A DNA stretch of 64,000 nucleotides from Monoplex corrugatus (taxonomy: Eukaryota > Mollusca > Gastropoda > Littorinimorpha > Ranellidae): assembly GCA_030674185.1 (NCBI GenBank), contig CM060307.1:66029405-66093404 (forward strand). Direction: 5' to 3'. The notes under the pieces were generated by a model. That model saw only the letters and a program-made list of their open reading frames with translations, searched no databases and was not told the origin of the DNA. Positions 23,501 through 35,569 of the stretch are shown here, one piece after another (within the stretch, counting starts at the first letter, position 1; every line of letters starts with the position of its first letter). The translations under genes were made by a program, and so were the position numbers.

Positions 23501-26500
23501 TTTGTTTTGCTGTTTTTATTGTGATGCTTGTCTTTTTTCTGGACATTAATGTTGTTATTGTTGCTGTCATTTTTACTATTGTTTGTGCTGTTGTGTACTG
23601 ATGCTGTGTTTGTTGTAGTTACAACAGACCAGCCCATATACTCACTTTTGCTGACGACTGACTCATCTATAAGACAGGAAAAAATGCATCAGACAGAATC
23701 AAAGTGGGGCCAAGAACTACTGGTATTATTGATGCTGTTGTTATTGATGCTGTAGTTGTTGGCCATACAGGTTTTTATATATAGTAATTGCCAGCAGTGG
23801 CAAGAAGTATGTCTTTTCAGATGTCTGTTTATTTTTAGAGTTTCACATTGTTAAAGTTGGCTGCTATACTTTTTGATTTACTGTTATTAAAACCAACATT
23901 AATGTCCTCCAGGAAAGTACTTTGGAGAAGGAGAAGAAGCAGATGGAGAAAGATGTGGACAGACAGCATTGCAGAGTGGACTGGAGAGGCCTTTGCCACA
24001 TCCTCTTCACAACAACCAAAGCTCTCCGTCACAAGTAAGAAAACGAGGTAAGTGGTGCAGCATTCATCAGTATGGTGCCCCTAGAACCCTGAAGGGTTGC
24101 AGGATCTGAAACAATAACATAATCATAAGGTATTGACATGGATATGGTTGTTATAATCCTGTTGATGCTACTGCTGTTGTTTTGATGCTTAATTGTGATA
24201 TTTGTCATTGTTGTTGTTATTATTGTTGTTGTTGCTGATGTTGTTGACATACTCGTGCATTCATTGAGGATGATAGACAGTGGTGGACAGATGTATCTTT
24301 TTTCTGGTTTACATTGGATCCAGGCTTCGGCATTGTTGAAGTTGTCTGCTATATTTTTAGGTTCATTACTATTAATTGTTACAGTGGATGTAACCATTGT
24401 TATTTTGATGGTTTTTGTTTTATTGTTGTTTTTGTTGACAGGCGGGTATTCAAGGTGATGAACAGCAATGGCTGGAAGTAGCAGCATCGGCCAGAGGTAT
24501 ACTCTGTTTTACGTTTAAAATTGATGTTGTTACTGTTGTAGTTTATACTTTGTAAATTTTGTTTTGTATTTTGATGATTTTTTAATACCATTGTAGACAA
24601 AGGACAGAAAGTTGACCAACAATATAGAAATTGGACTAAAGAGAACTTCAGTTCATCCTCTTCACTGCAACCCAGTCACTTGCCCGCAAGAGAGAGAGGT
24701 GAAAGTAAGTGGTGCATCATTAATCAGTACAATGTCCCAATAACCTTTGAGGGTTGTAGGATCAGTAAGGATAAGCTGTTGATTAGGATGCTATTGTTTT
24801 AATGTTGCTGCTGTTGTTTTGATGTTTTATGTTGTGATGCTTGTCTTTATTTAGGACATTGATGTTGTTATTGTTGCTGTCATGTTTACTATTGTTTGTG
24901 CTGTTGTGTACTGATGCTGCGCTTGTTGTAGTTACAATGGACCAGCCCATATACTCACTTTTGCTGATGACTGACTCATCTGTAAGACAGGAAAAAATGC
25001 ATCAGAAAAAAATCGAAGTGGGGCCAAGAATGGTTGGTATTATTTATTGATGCTGTTGTTATTGATGCTGTTGTTGTTATCCGTACAGATTTTCATTTAT
25101 AGTAATTGCCACAGATGTGAGAAGTATGTCTTTTCGAATGTCTGTTTATTTTAGTTTCATATTGTTAAAGCTAGCTGCTATACTTTTTGATTTACTGTTA
25201 TCAAAACCAACATTAATGTCTTCCAGGGAAAGTACTTGGGGAAAACAAGAAGGGATAGATGGAGAAAGATATGGACAGACAGCATTGCAGAGTGGACTGG
25301 AGAGGCCTTTGACACAACCTCCCTTTGACACAACCTCTTCACAACCAAAACTCTCAATCACATGTAAGAAAACGAGGCAAGTGGTGCAGCGTTCATCAGT
25401 ATGGTGCCACTACAATCCTGAAAGGTTGCAGGATCTGAAACAACATAATCTTAAGCTATTGACATGAGTGTGGTTGTTATAATTCTGCTGCTGCTACTAC
25501 TATTGTTTTATTATGATATTTGTCTTTGTTGTTTTTATTGTTGTTGTTGCTGATGTTGTTAACAAGTCATGGATTCATTCAGGATAATGGACAGTGGTGG
25601 ACAGAAGTATCCTTTTTCTGGTTTACATTGGATCCAGACTTCGGCATTGTTGAAATTGTCTGCTATATTTTTAGGTTCATTACTATTAATATGGAAATTG
25701 TTGCAGTGGATGCTACGTTCTTAGTTTTGATGGTTTTTATTTTATTGTTGTTTTTGCTGTTTTTGTTGACAGACAGGTATTCAAGGTGGTGAACGGCATT
25801 GGCTGGAAGTAGCAGCATCGGCCAGAGGTATCTTCTGTTTTATATTTAAAATCGGCATTGCTACTGTTGTAATTTTGTTTTATATTTTGATTATTTTTTA
25901 TACCATTGTGATACTGTTGTTGTTGATGGTACAGGTGTTTATTCCATATCATTGACAGCAGTGGGTGGATGTATCATTTTTCTGATTTACATTTGTTGTA
26001 GAGGTCAGCACTGGTGAAGTTGATTACTGCACTTATAAATTTTGTGCTTTTGATATGGAGGCTGTTGTCATGTTTTGATGTTGTTGTTTTGTTGCTTTTG
26101 TTATTGCTTTTGTGATTGTTGTCATTTTTATTGTTGCTGTTGTTGCTGGTATTGTTGTTGTTACTAATTTTGTTATAGACCACAAGGTTCTCTCAGGATG
26201 ATTGACAGCAGTGAGCAGAAATATCCTTTTTCTGATTTTCATTGTCTGGAAATCAGTGTTGAAGTTGTCTGCAATATTTTTAGATTTATGCTGTTATTAT
26301 GGATATTGTTGCTGTTTTGAGGTTGGTCTTAGTCATTGTTGTTTTTGTTATCACTGCTGCTGTTGTCTTTGACACATTTCAGTATGATGGACAAACAGCA
26401 GCCAGAGGTATCCTTTGTTTTACATTTGATGTAGAATTTAGTATTGTTTATGTTGACCTCTGTACTTTATTTTTTGTTTGTTTTTTGATTTTGTGTGTGT

Positions 26501-27504
26501 GTATTTTGTTGCTAGTATTGTTCATGATATTGGTACTGATGTTAGTGTTGTTGTTGACAGCACAGGTGTTCATTCAAACTGTGTCGTCGTTGTTAGTATT
26601 GTTGATGATATCGTTTTTGATATTACTGTTGTTGTTGACAGGTGTACATTCAAGCTGATAAAAAGCAGAGCCTGAAAATACCCTTTATCTGTTTTACATT
26701 TGGTGCAGAATTTGATGTTGAAGATGTCTGCTATACTCTTAGCTTTGATGCTGTTGATAATATAGAGCTGTTATTGATGTATTGCTTTGTTGGACTGTTG
26801 TTCTTGAAGCTGTATATGTGTGGATATGTGAACTGTCTTTGTACAGTTTAGGCTATTCACCTATGATCATGAGACCACAGTATCATTTCACAGATTGTTT
26901 TTCTGAATGTTTTACGTTTATTCCTGTTTTCCAACAGTTAGCCATTGACAGATCATGGTTCATTTTTCATTTCACATTTGACGTGGAGTTGAGTATTGTT
27001 AAAGTTGGCTGATGTACTTTATAGATTTGCTGCTGTTAATGTCATCATTAGTATCATCCAGGAAGCAGCACTGTGGGAAAGGAAATGAGGCAGACAAAGG
27101 ACAAAAAGTTGACCAACAACATGAGAAATTGGAGTCGAGAGAACTTCTGTTCATCCTTTTCAATGCAACCCAGTCATTTGCCCACATGTGAGAGAGGTGA
27201 AGGTAAGTGGTGCATCATTCATCAATACAGTGTCACAATGACCCTGGAGGGTTGTTGGATCAGTAAGGATAAGCTGTTGATTTGGATGCTGCTGTTTTAA
27301 TGCTGCTGCTGCTGTTTCAATGTTTTGTTGTGATGCTTGTCTTTATTTTGGACATTAATGTTGTTATTGTTGCTGTTATTTTGGCTATTGTTTGTCCTGT
27401 TGTGTACTGATGCTGCCCTTGTTAGTTACAACGCACCAGCCCGTTTACTCACTTTTGCTGACAACTGACTCTATAGGACAGGAAAAAATGCATCAGAAAG
27501 ACAC

Positions 27505-27700
27505 AAAGCAGGCCAAGAAGGGTTAAACAATGTGGATCAGTGGTGTCAAGAAACCAGATCGACAGTGAACCCCACCAAAGCACAGGTACTGTTCTGCACC
27601 CTTGACAACAAAGCAGTGAGTGAAAACTTAACATCAGTTATGTTCAGAAGAACCAATATTGAGCGACCAAACAACTTACGTTACCTTGGAGGATGAAAAA
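27505..27700 (+). mobile_element. LINE RT fragment (thumb region)
   Basis: Plus frame reads GLNNVDQWCQETRSTVNPTK, AQVLFCTLDNKAV and IERPNNLRYLGG before a stop. WC....VNP.K....F...........YLG is the conserved segment after the YADD box of Jockey/CR1-like reverse transcriptases. It is 5'-truncated at the edge of the large array, ends in an A-rich string near 27697, and is broken. Confidence 0.7.
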
Positions 27701-28344
27701 AAAGAAAGTCAAGTTTTCACCCCCGACCGACTCGATGATTACTTATTTGCTTACTTACTTACTTAGTCACTTACAAATCTGTCTATTTCCCCTTTTCTTT
27801 CCTCAGAAGTGAACAACAGACTGGGGAGGGGTTGATTAAGGAAATATTGTCTTCACCTTGTTGATAGGCAGCTAAGGCAGGGTGCTATCTGTCTTGTGAG
27901 ATGAGTTTACACTGCGTAGCTAGTTGTGTTATGATTCAGACCTTTAATTGTTTATTTATTTACTTTATTTATCTGTTCTTTTCTTTGAAGATAAGATACA
28001 CAGATACACATGTCATTTACATGTAGCCAAGATTGCTCTAGTGATAGGCTGATACAATACTAGTATAAAAAATATAGACTAGGTAAAACATAGGCTAGGT
28101 AGGACATTGGGACCTGGCCAGCTCATGGGTTTATGTGCAGACTTAAGGCTTGTGCCATGATTACCATACACATGGCACCTGTGACGTAAATGCATATGGA
28201 AATTGTTCCGAGCACAAAGACGTCATCTTGGACGTCATTTTGAGAAACTGAAACTGAAACTTGTGACAAAAAAATGCAATATCAAATGAGAAAATAGAAA
28301 GCTAAACAAATGAAAAATAAACAAACATGAACAAATCAGTTGTG
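27701..28344. other. Unassigned AT-rich sequence
   Basis: TTAC/TTAT-rich stretches near 27740-27770 and 27950-27990, and a stretch ending in 'gaaactgaaactgaaac' (28241-28259) that may be a SINE tail. No gene was seen. Confidence 0.35.
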
Positions 28345-28355
28345 TGCGTGTGTGT

Positions 28356-28405
<50 letters not shown>
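28345..28405. repeat. (GT)n microsatellite
   Basis: Nearly pure GT repeat. Confidence 0.95.
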
Positions 28406-28406
<1 letters not shown>

Positions 28407-28744
28407 ATTTGCTTCTTGTTGTTTTGTGACAAAATACGGGTGAAAAAGAAACAAACAGAAAGAAAAGCAACAAATTTGTCTAAGTCAGTGACATTGAACA
28501 AAAGACAAGAAACAAGAAATACTAATTTTGTTGTTTAATTTTTATCACAATGTATATCACAGCATCAAGTAAATGGCTAGGTCACCAAAACAGCACACTG
28601 CGTCCTACTACATGATTTCCAGATTTTACAATTCAACCGTAAGCTGAAAATTACATGATATGAAACATTCTACATGATTATCAATTTACTGGCAATGAAA
28701 CACCATGATCCACTTTGGACTATAACTGATTTACCTGTGTCTGT

Positions 28745-28895
28745 GTAACCCTTTAACTTCTTCACCCTGTCCACCAAAATCCTGCACTGACAACCATGCT
28801 AGCAATGCAAAACCTTAACCCTTTGACTGCCTCATCCTATCCACCAGCTTGCTGCAGGAAGCTGGTAGATAGGGTGAGGGAGTCAAAGAAATTAG
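28745..28895. mobile_element. Palindromic TTAA-type MITE, truncated copy
   Basis: TTAACCCTTTGACTGCCTCA (from 28815) pairs with the inverted 'gggtgagggagtcaaag' (to 28889) around 'cttgctgcaggaag', a near-perfect hairpin. 28745-28812 matches the inverted outer arm of the 32614-32803 element. TTAA plus CCCTTTG ends suggest a piggyBac-type MITE. The right TTAA has been lost. Confidence 0.7.
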
Positions 28896-29200
28896 GAAAG
28901 AAGATATCCAAGCCAGAATGACAACTTGGGTCAAGGGTCACATGCTTAATAGTCTGAACGTATTCTTATTCAGCATCATGTGTGTGTGTTAGAGAGATAC
29001 AGAATGACACCTTGGGTTAAGGATCACATGCCCAGCAGGTTGAATGTATCCTAACTCGGCATCCTCTCTGTGTGTGTGAGCGTGTGTATTGTTTGTTCTG
29101 TTCCTGTAAAATGCAATGAGCATGCTTTTGATGTGGACTGTTTGTGCTATATAAGTGAAACTATTATTATTCACGAATGAATCTCCTTATTTTTTTCAAC
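28896..29200. other. Unassigned, with a small tandem duplication
   Basis: 'gacaccttgggttaaggatcacatg' (29007) and 'gacaacttgggtcaagggtcacatg' (28920) show an old duplication of roughly 90 bp. Nothing coding. Confidence 0.4.
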
Positions 29201-29372
29201 ATTTGTGTGGTTGAAATCCAAAACAAGTGTGACTGCCCACGTTCAAGCGAACAGGAACCAGAAGGAACACGCAAAAAGAATAAGAATGCTTATTTAATAC
29301 AATCAGACAAGACAGGTGCAAATTTTCAGCCAACTGGCCTTTGTCAAGCTTAAGATCTCACACACACACACA

Positions 29373-29403
<31 letters not shown>

Positions 29404-29645
29404 CAAATACAAAAATTATGAGAAAAAGACTGAATGTTCCCTGCTGCTTCATCCAGTGTGAGAAAAGGACTGAAAGCAGGGAAATTTCAATCTTTTTCTC
29501 GTAATTTTTGTATTTGGTATTTGTTTGTTTGTGATTGTACGCTTGACGAAGGCCAGTTGGCCAAAAATTTGTGCCTGTCTTGTCTGATTGTATTAAATAT
29601 GCGTTCTGATTCTTTTTCCATGCGTTTTCTGATTTGTGTGGTTGA
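29201..29645. mobile_element. Foldback element with 14-bp target-site duplication
   Basis: ATTTGTGTGGTTGA occurs at 29201-29214 and 29632-29645. Between them, 29260-29345 and 29545-29631 are inverted copies ('atttaatacaatcagacaag' and 'gccaactggcctt' in the left arm). The loop holds (CA)n and a smaller inverted pair around 'caaatacaaaaatta'. A related single-locus copy lies at 54238-54540. An autonomous partner is not visible. Confidence 0.7.
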
Positions 29646-30637
29646 TTTCCTGTATAGCTGGTTCGGTGGCTATTTGTTCCTTTTCTCTCTTTTTAGTCTT
29701 TTACTCCTTTCTTTGTTGTTACTGTCGGTGAAATAAAGAAGCTGAACTGACAATATTTGCTAAGTGCTTTGATTACATTAAATATGTATTCAAAATATTC
29801 ATGATAAATTTTCATGTACTACATCCCCAACAAAAGACACTGCATTGAAAATGTGAAACAACAACTGATGTATCTCAGATATATAGTCACTCAAAAAATT
29901 TCAGATTTCATGAACAATCCTATATAGTCACTCACAAAATGTCAAGAGATTTCATAAACAATCCTTTCAGAATTTAAAAAAAACACATTTTATTTGAAGA
30001 AAGAAGGCACAATGCCATTCCCTGAATACTGTCAAGTTCCTGGAATAATTAATGAAAAAAACATTAGCACCATCATCAAACTTGAATGAGAGAGTGTTTG
30101 CATGCATGTGTGCTTGTGTGTGTGTGTGTGTGTGAACGTGTGTGTGTGTGTGTGCATGCACGCGCCTGTTTCTCTTTTTTTCATTCAACATATGTTCACA
30201 TAAAGTGACATTAAACATCAAAAGAGGAAATTATTAAAATGGTGTCACCCCGTCTTTGCAAAATGTGTGTGTGTGCGTGGAAATAAGTAAACTATATTGG
30301 CTTATAATATGAATTCAGGGGAAAAAAACGGTCATACAAATGTGTCCCTGGTTGTGTCTATTCTCATTTTGTTGTTTACACCCATTCAAAATCAGCAGCT
30401 GGACACAGAAAGTAACATGAATATATACCATCACCAAAGGTTGAGCAAACATAGCACCAACACCTTGAAATCTTGAACAAGTAAACAAGTTAACTTAAAA
30501 AATATATATATTATTTGATGAAAAAAGCCTACTTTCCCAAATGTGTTAAAATTTGTTACCAGTTTTTCTGTTCTGTGTAAGAATTTATCAAGTTTTCATT
30601 TTATTGTGAACATTGCAAATCCAAAAAATCTGCAAAG
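29646..30637. other. Unassigned; small GT tracts
   Basis: (GT)n at about 30110-30155, and a local duplication of 'tatatagtcactca.aaaat' near 29880-29940. No gene supported. Confidence 0.4.
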
Positions 30638-30812
30638 TTGTTCTATGACAATCTGTTATTAAGTATGACGACTTTTTATCTCTCTTTGTTTGTTTATTTG
30701 TTTGTTTGTTTGTATATTTTCTGGCTTGTGTGTGTTTTGTGTTTGTTTGTTTGTTTGTATATTTTCTGGCTTGTGTGTGTTTGTTGTGTTTGCTTTACCT
30801 TTCATGTGTCTT

Positions 30813-30818
30813 TGTTTA
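30813..30818 (-). terminator. Candidate poly(A) signal for the minus-strand gene
   Basis: TTTATT on the plus strand reads AATAAA on the minus strand about 240 bases beyond the stop codon at 31057. Position is plausible for a short 3' UTR; this is inferred only from sequence. Confidence 0.35.
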
Positions 30819-31056
30819 TTTTCAAACTTGTTTTTCTCTGAAGTATGTGGGCATCAATATCATCAGTATCAACCTGCACAAGTCCCTTATACAAACCAGC
30901 ACCATATTTTCACCAAAACCAAATGTTCAACTGCTCCTCCACAGTCCAAACCAGAGTCTGTATATTACTGATGATGGACAGTGGAAAGGGGTTCACACTG
31001 TGAACAGCATAGCCAACATCCCAGTCCATTGGTGACTGACAATAAAAGTGACATGC

Positions 31057-31190
31057 TCAGTCAGTGAGTAGATCATCCCCCAGCTCCTCATCGCCAAAGT
31101 CATCGTCACGAGCCTCTTTGTGTTTGGATGGTGTCCTCGGACGCTCGGTCTGACCCTGTGGTGGGCCAGGTGGGTCACTGTAGGAGGCGT
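31057..31190 (-). CDS. Last coding exon of an unidentified minus-strand gene
   Basis: On the minus strand a clean acceptor (CTTCTGTTATTCCAG) at 31191 opens into DASYSDPPGPPQGQTERP, then RTPSKHKEARDDD and FGDEELGDDLLTD before a TGA at 31059-31057. Composition (Pro-rich, then basic, then strongly acidic with alternating Glu/Asp/Leu) is that of a disordered protein C-terminus and unlike the simple repeats around it. The first base pair of the exon completes a codon with the 28-bp exon at 35570-35597 (G|AC, Asp). The family is not recognised. Upstream exons would lie at higher coordinates and were not found. Confidence 0.55.
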
Positions 31191-31532
31191 CTGGAATAAC
31201 AGAAGGGTAAATGTAGAGACTGCAGTTAGTCATAGTCTGTTCAAGATAGATTCGTGGCACAAAGAAAATTCCACATGCTCACCATCCAAATCTACCAGTA
31301 ATTAACTGGCAGATTTCTTGAGCCTGCGCAAAACCCTATGCACTGGCAAGGTCATGAAATTGGGAGGGGGGGAACAGGAATCCACCTTAGTGTTTTGAGC
31401 ATTTAAGAGAAAGGAAGAAGTCTTTGATCTAATATCTTTTCACAGTCCTCATGTGAAACCTAAAAAAAAAAAGAACACAAAACCATAAAAAGAAAGATAG
31501 GGGGAGGGGAAAATATCAAATCAAATAACTCT

Positions 31533-31852
31533 TTAACCCTTAGCTGTCCACAAATCCGGTAACCGCCCTGCGGAAGAATGTGCCAATCCGTTCATAGCAA
31601 TTGAGATCGCCCGATCTTTTCTGGCACATGTGTGGGGAATTTCCATCACTACTGGCCTTGCTGTCTTAACGCGCATGTGGTTAGAATCTTGGTCAGTCTC
31701 GCATGGAATGTTCTAAAAATAGTAAGAGCATTCTGGGATGCAAGGAACTTTCCATTCACTACTGAAAGACTTTGTACTGACGCTGTGCTATATTCGAATG
31801 CGAATACTATGAGCTAGCTTTACATCTAGCAGTGCAAATGCGAAAGGGTTAA
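31533..31852. mobile_element. TTAA-flanked MITE, about 320 bp
   Basis: TTAACCCTTAGCTGTCC at the left and GCGAAAGGGTTAA at the right: short inverted CCCTT ends and TTAA duplications, as in piggyBac-type non-autonomous elements. The body has no homology within the window and no transposase. Confidence 0.6.
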
Positions 31853-32613
31853 CAGTTTGTCAACTGAAGAGCTGACAATTAGCAGGAAAATCTGAATAAC
31901 CAGTATTTTTGTTGGAAAGGATATATAATATCATTAAGTTGGACAGTGAACAGGCTAGTTTTTCTCCTGCAAACTGGGACTGAACTTGAGACATTATATG
32001 TTGGGTCCATGGCTCTACCAAAAAATCCAACCAGCCCCTAGGAGTACAAGGAGAGAAACAAAAAGAGGAACAAAAGAAAGGAGGAAATGATAGACAAACT
32101 AGAGCAATGCACAACAGCAGACACATATGAATGAAGGAATGAATTAAGTATTTTTGTTTTCCAACAATAAAAATGACAATACAAAAATGGTTACTAAATT
32201 TCCCCTGTTTGTCATTTCTAAAATTCATGTGGAGTATTAGAGCCAAATACAGATCAAAGGTAAAGGTAATAAAGAACACCAACTGAAGATTTGTGAAGCA
32301 TGTGACAGAAGGAAACAAGAGAAGATTCAAAGAGAACGAAAGAAGAATGAAATAAAAACGCAAACTAAGCAAACATTCCACTACCGGTGTAAATCAGAAA
32401 CACAAAAGCTTAAAGCTATCAACATAAGGCAGAGTCCTAGAGCTATCAATCTAAAGGAAATTAATAAGAGTTGACAGAACATATTCATGATGCTAAATGT
32501 AATCTTCCCTGTACCAGCTTGCTTAATATTTTCTTCACAGGGTAATAAGTATTACTGAACATGGTAATGTTAAATTAATGTAGTTATAAGACTGTTATTT
32601 CAGATGCACAGAT

Positions 32614-32803
32614 TTAACCCGTTGACTCCTGCACTTCACCCACCAACTGCAAAAACTTAACCTTTTGACTCCCTCACCCTATCCACCAGCTTCCTGCAGG
32701 AAGCTGGATAGGGTGAGGGAGTGAAACGGTTAAGTGTTTGCTTTGCTAGTATAGTTGACAATGCAGGATGCTGGTAGACAGGGTGGGGGTGTCAAAGGGT
32801 TAA
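32614..32803. mobile_element. Nested palindromic TTAA MITEs
   Basis: The outer element (TTAACCCGTTGACTCC ... GTGTCAAAGGGTTAA) contains an inner, almost perfect 77-bp palindrome (32657-32733) starting TTAACCTTTTGACTCCC and ending GGGAGTGAAACGGTTAA, centred on CTTCCTGCAGGAAG. The whole 190 bp is close to its own reverse complement. It is related to 28745-28895, and the half-copy 'cttttgactcccacaccctgtc' at 16768 may be a third. Confidence 0.75.
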
Positions 32804-33988
32804 ACATGAATAATACCTCATCTTCTACTATGTGATTAATAAAGTAACATGCACAGACCAGACAAAAGTCAAAATAGTCAGCCATCAAACAAATCACCAA
32901 GATAATCAAGCCATAGTATTAAAAAAAGATCTCCACCTCAAAGCACAATTGAAACTACTGATGCCAGATAAACAAGGGAGACAAGAAATATCTTTACTAT
33001 ATTTCAGAGTGTAATGTTGTTGCAGCTGCTGACAACTGGAACTTTTCAGTCATCGGTGAGATCCTGACAGTGAGGGAGGTGTGTCCAGTTACATTTCCTC
33101 ATGTAGAATTCTCTCAGGTTAGACATGTTGCTATAGTGTGATCAAGATTTGCCCACAAAAAGCCAAGGCATTATTGCTGGTGCACAATTTGGTAAATGCG
33201 ACGCTATGAAAAAAATCAAAGGGCAAGTCACATCAATTCAGATTTCTGTATTCCTGGCCTTCCATTCAGATATCTTATCTGCACAAAACCAATCCTTAAA
33301 AAAATCCATTGGACATAACTGCATGAAACAAATGTAGAGACACAACTATAATTTCATCAAATAAATGTAAAGATACAAAATTTATGTATAAGCCAATCTG
33401 ACTTTTTTTTAAAAACTTATTTAGATTGATGAACACAGAAAACAAATTCCAAAGATTTTATAAGAACAAAAGGACACATTGTACGCACACAAGGAAACAT
33501 TGTACCCATAAATAAATGTTTCGCAACTCGCCCACTTCTGCCTTCTGACTGGCTTGGAAAGGTTTCTAATTGTCCTTGTCAACAAAAATGTTTTTGGGTT
33601 TTTTTGCTCACAAACAGGAGGTTTTTGAACAGAGTCTGCCCCAGTCTCTTGTTCTGATAAGAAGAAAAGGTTGCTTTTTTTATGTACATATAAAGCAAAT
33701 TAAATCTTTATGAGGAAGGTGATTGTTCTGCCGAAATTTTGGGTTAAACTTACATCAATTTACTGTTTCTGTACACATGCTGCTCATGCTCTCTCTGTCT
33801 CTGTCTCTTTCTCTTGTAAGAATTCTGGTTGGTTTCTGCTCAAAGCAGCGAAAAATCAGGGAAATTATCACAATGTACAGTTTATTTTGGTGTTGATTGT
33901 TAATCTTATAAAATATGCTGATTATTTTATCTTACATATACGCACCCCTTCAGCAGAGGCTATGGCCTTTCTAGAATAAATTTCTTAA
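32804..33988. other. Unassigned intron-like sequence
   Basis: AT-rich, with short frames lacking any family signal. A 30-bp segment (33016-33045) flanked by TTGTTGCAG and GTGAGA on the plus strand was considered as an exon and not accepted. Confidence 0.35.
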
Positions 33989-33998
33989 GTCTGTATTT

Positions 33999-33999
33999 T

Positions 34000-34087
<88 letters not shown>
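33999..34087. repeat. (TC)n microsatellite
   Basis: About 90 bases of CT with two interruptions. Confidence 0.95.
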
Positions 34088-34554
34088 CATATATTTACAT
34101 TAACTGTTATCCATTAATGTTGGCAAGTAAATGTCTAATATTGACTTCAACATAACCACTACACTTCCCACATTTTTTCAGACACTGACTCAGAGGTATA
34201 TTTTGCATGCTTGTTGTTTTCAGTCAATTTGTTGTTTCTTCTTTTTAAATTTGTTTTCATTTCTTTTCTTTCTTTTCCTTTCTCTTTTGTCACTACAGAT
34301 GTGCTGTGTACTCTTCAGGCCATTCTTACTGTGGACAGCATGTTAACACAGCACAGCACCATCCTTTTTTTTCCTTTAGTCTGTGTGCATGTTGACTTTA
34401 TTTACAGAACATATTTTTAAATAGAATTCATTTTTTAAATAGAAATTCACCAAGAACAATTCCTTTGTTGCTATGGGTTCTGTTTCATGCACTAAACATT
34501 AATGGTATACTCTATTGAATATGATTTCACATGAAAATGAATTCAGGATGTTAA

Positions 34555-35430
34555 ATATGAAGGACATGATAGCCAAATGGGTAAGACATTGGACTTTCAA
34601 TAGGAAGATCCCCCCATGGGGATGCTTGGGGCTCTTTCCGTATAAATTGTAACCCCACCTTCTGGAAATTCTATGATAGAAATTTCTTCTTTTCTGTCAC
34701 TCTCTTCATTTCTTTCTTCCTCTTTTGCTTTATGTCATTTCTTTCTATCATTTTCTGCCTTGCTGGTCCATTCACCTGTATGTGTTTGATAAAGTGGTTC
34801 ATACTTTTTCTTTGGATTAATAATTGGGTACATGTATCAAGTGCATTTTTGGCTGTAGGGAGGCGAGATATGCGGAAGCAATTTTAAGTAACTTAGGCCC
34901 GTTTTTATATATGTTTAGTGTCCTTAGTTATGTTTACATTTGTATTCAGGTATGTTTTTGAAATCCCCTGTGCGATAAACTGGATGGAGTGGTCAATGCC
35001 AAGGGCATGTCCTTAGATTATGTGCACGGATGCATTGATTTGTGTACTTAATTTTTTCTTTTTTTTTTATCTGTTGAAGTTTTGTATGTTTTGAAGCAGT
35101 TATAGTCCTGATATTGCTCTACGCAGTCAGTTGAACTTTAAATAACAATAATAATAACAGTAGGAAGGTCTGGGTTTGATCCTGCTTGGGTACCTCCTGC
35201 CTGGTGGGTAGATGATGGAGAGTTTTCCAGTTTTCATGGTCAACATGTGTGCAGTCCTGTTAGTGCCTAAACTCCGTTCATGCATACACATATGCAGAAC
35301 ATCATATATCCACTATGAAGATTCTGTAAGTAACGTCAGTGTCTTGTGACTTACGGAAACATGAAAACACCCTGCATGCATGTCCCCCAATGACAGAGCA
35401 TACAGACCATGCAGCAACATGCTTTATGCA
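34555..35430 (+). mobile_element. tRNA-derived SINE split by a 553-bp insertion
   Basis: Left part 34555-34607 resembles a tRNA 5' half with box A (GATAGCCAAATGGGTAAGAC). The right part from 35161 resumes with box B (GGTTTGATCC) and the SINE body ('gcctggtgggtagatgatgg', 'gtaacgtcagtgtc', 'tgcatgcatgtcccccaatg'). The same body is at 54556-54790 and 62376-62610. The insert is flanked by TAGGAAG at 34601-34607 and 35161-35167. Confidence 0.7.
34608..35160 (+). mobile_element. Retroposon with (AAT)n tail inserted in the SINE
   Basis: The 553 bp between the TAGGAAG repeats end in 'taaataacaataataataac', an (AAT)n-type tail, preceded by 'gctctacgcagtcagttgaac'. No protein coding potential, so a SINE or a short LINE 3' end. 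The direct repeats and tail indicate retroposition into an existing SINE. Confidence 0.6.
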
Positions 35431-35569
35431 AAGAGTGGGCTAAACAATGTGCATATATGCATCCAAGAAAATCAGATTTAAAGAAACGAAGTATCTTAAA
35501 ATTGGAGACCCATTTATTTTACGACTTATTTACATGTACAATATATACTCGCCAACAAGTATAACTTAC

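Larger units (their letters stand above)
19380..27450 (+). repeat. 8-kb higher-order repeat array containing LINE 3' ends
   Basis: A roughly 1.3-1.9 kb unit recurs about five times. Block A ('gaaacagcactgtgggaaag') is at about 19651, 21522, 23252 and 27060, with part of it at 24596. Block B ('gaaagtacttgg') is at 20306, 22176, 23908 and 25222. Block C ('tggatccagac') is at 20711, 22568, 24315 and 25629. Block D ('ggctggaagtagcagcatc') is at 20890, 22735, 24470 and 25802. Blocks C-D and their spacers share a ~170-bp subrepeat with 'gttgttgacag', 'gtggacagaagtatcc' and 'gcattgttgaagttgtctgc'. Blocks A and B decode as LINE C-termini. The later copies are shorter and rearranged. No intact gene was found. 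Confidence 0.85.

Noticed and set aside
33016..33045. 30-bp plus-strand exon between TTGTTGCAG and GTGAGA
   Set aside because: Too short to judge, no in-phase partner found, and it lies in an intron of a better-supported minus-strand gene.
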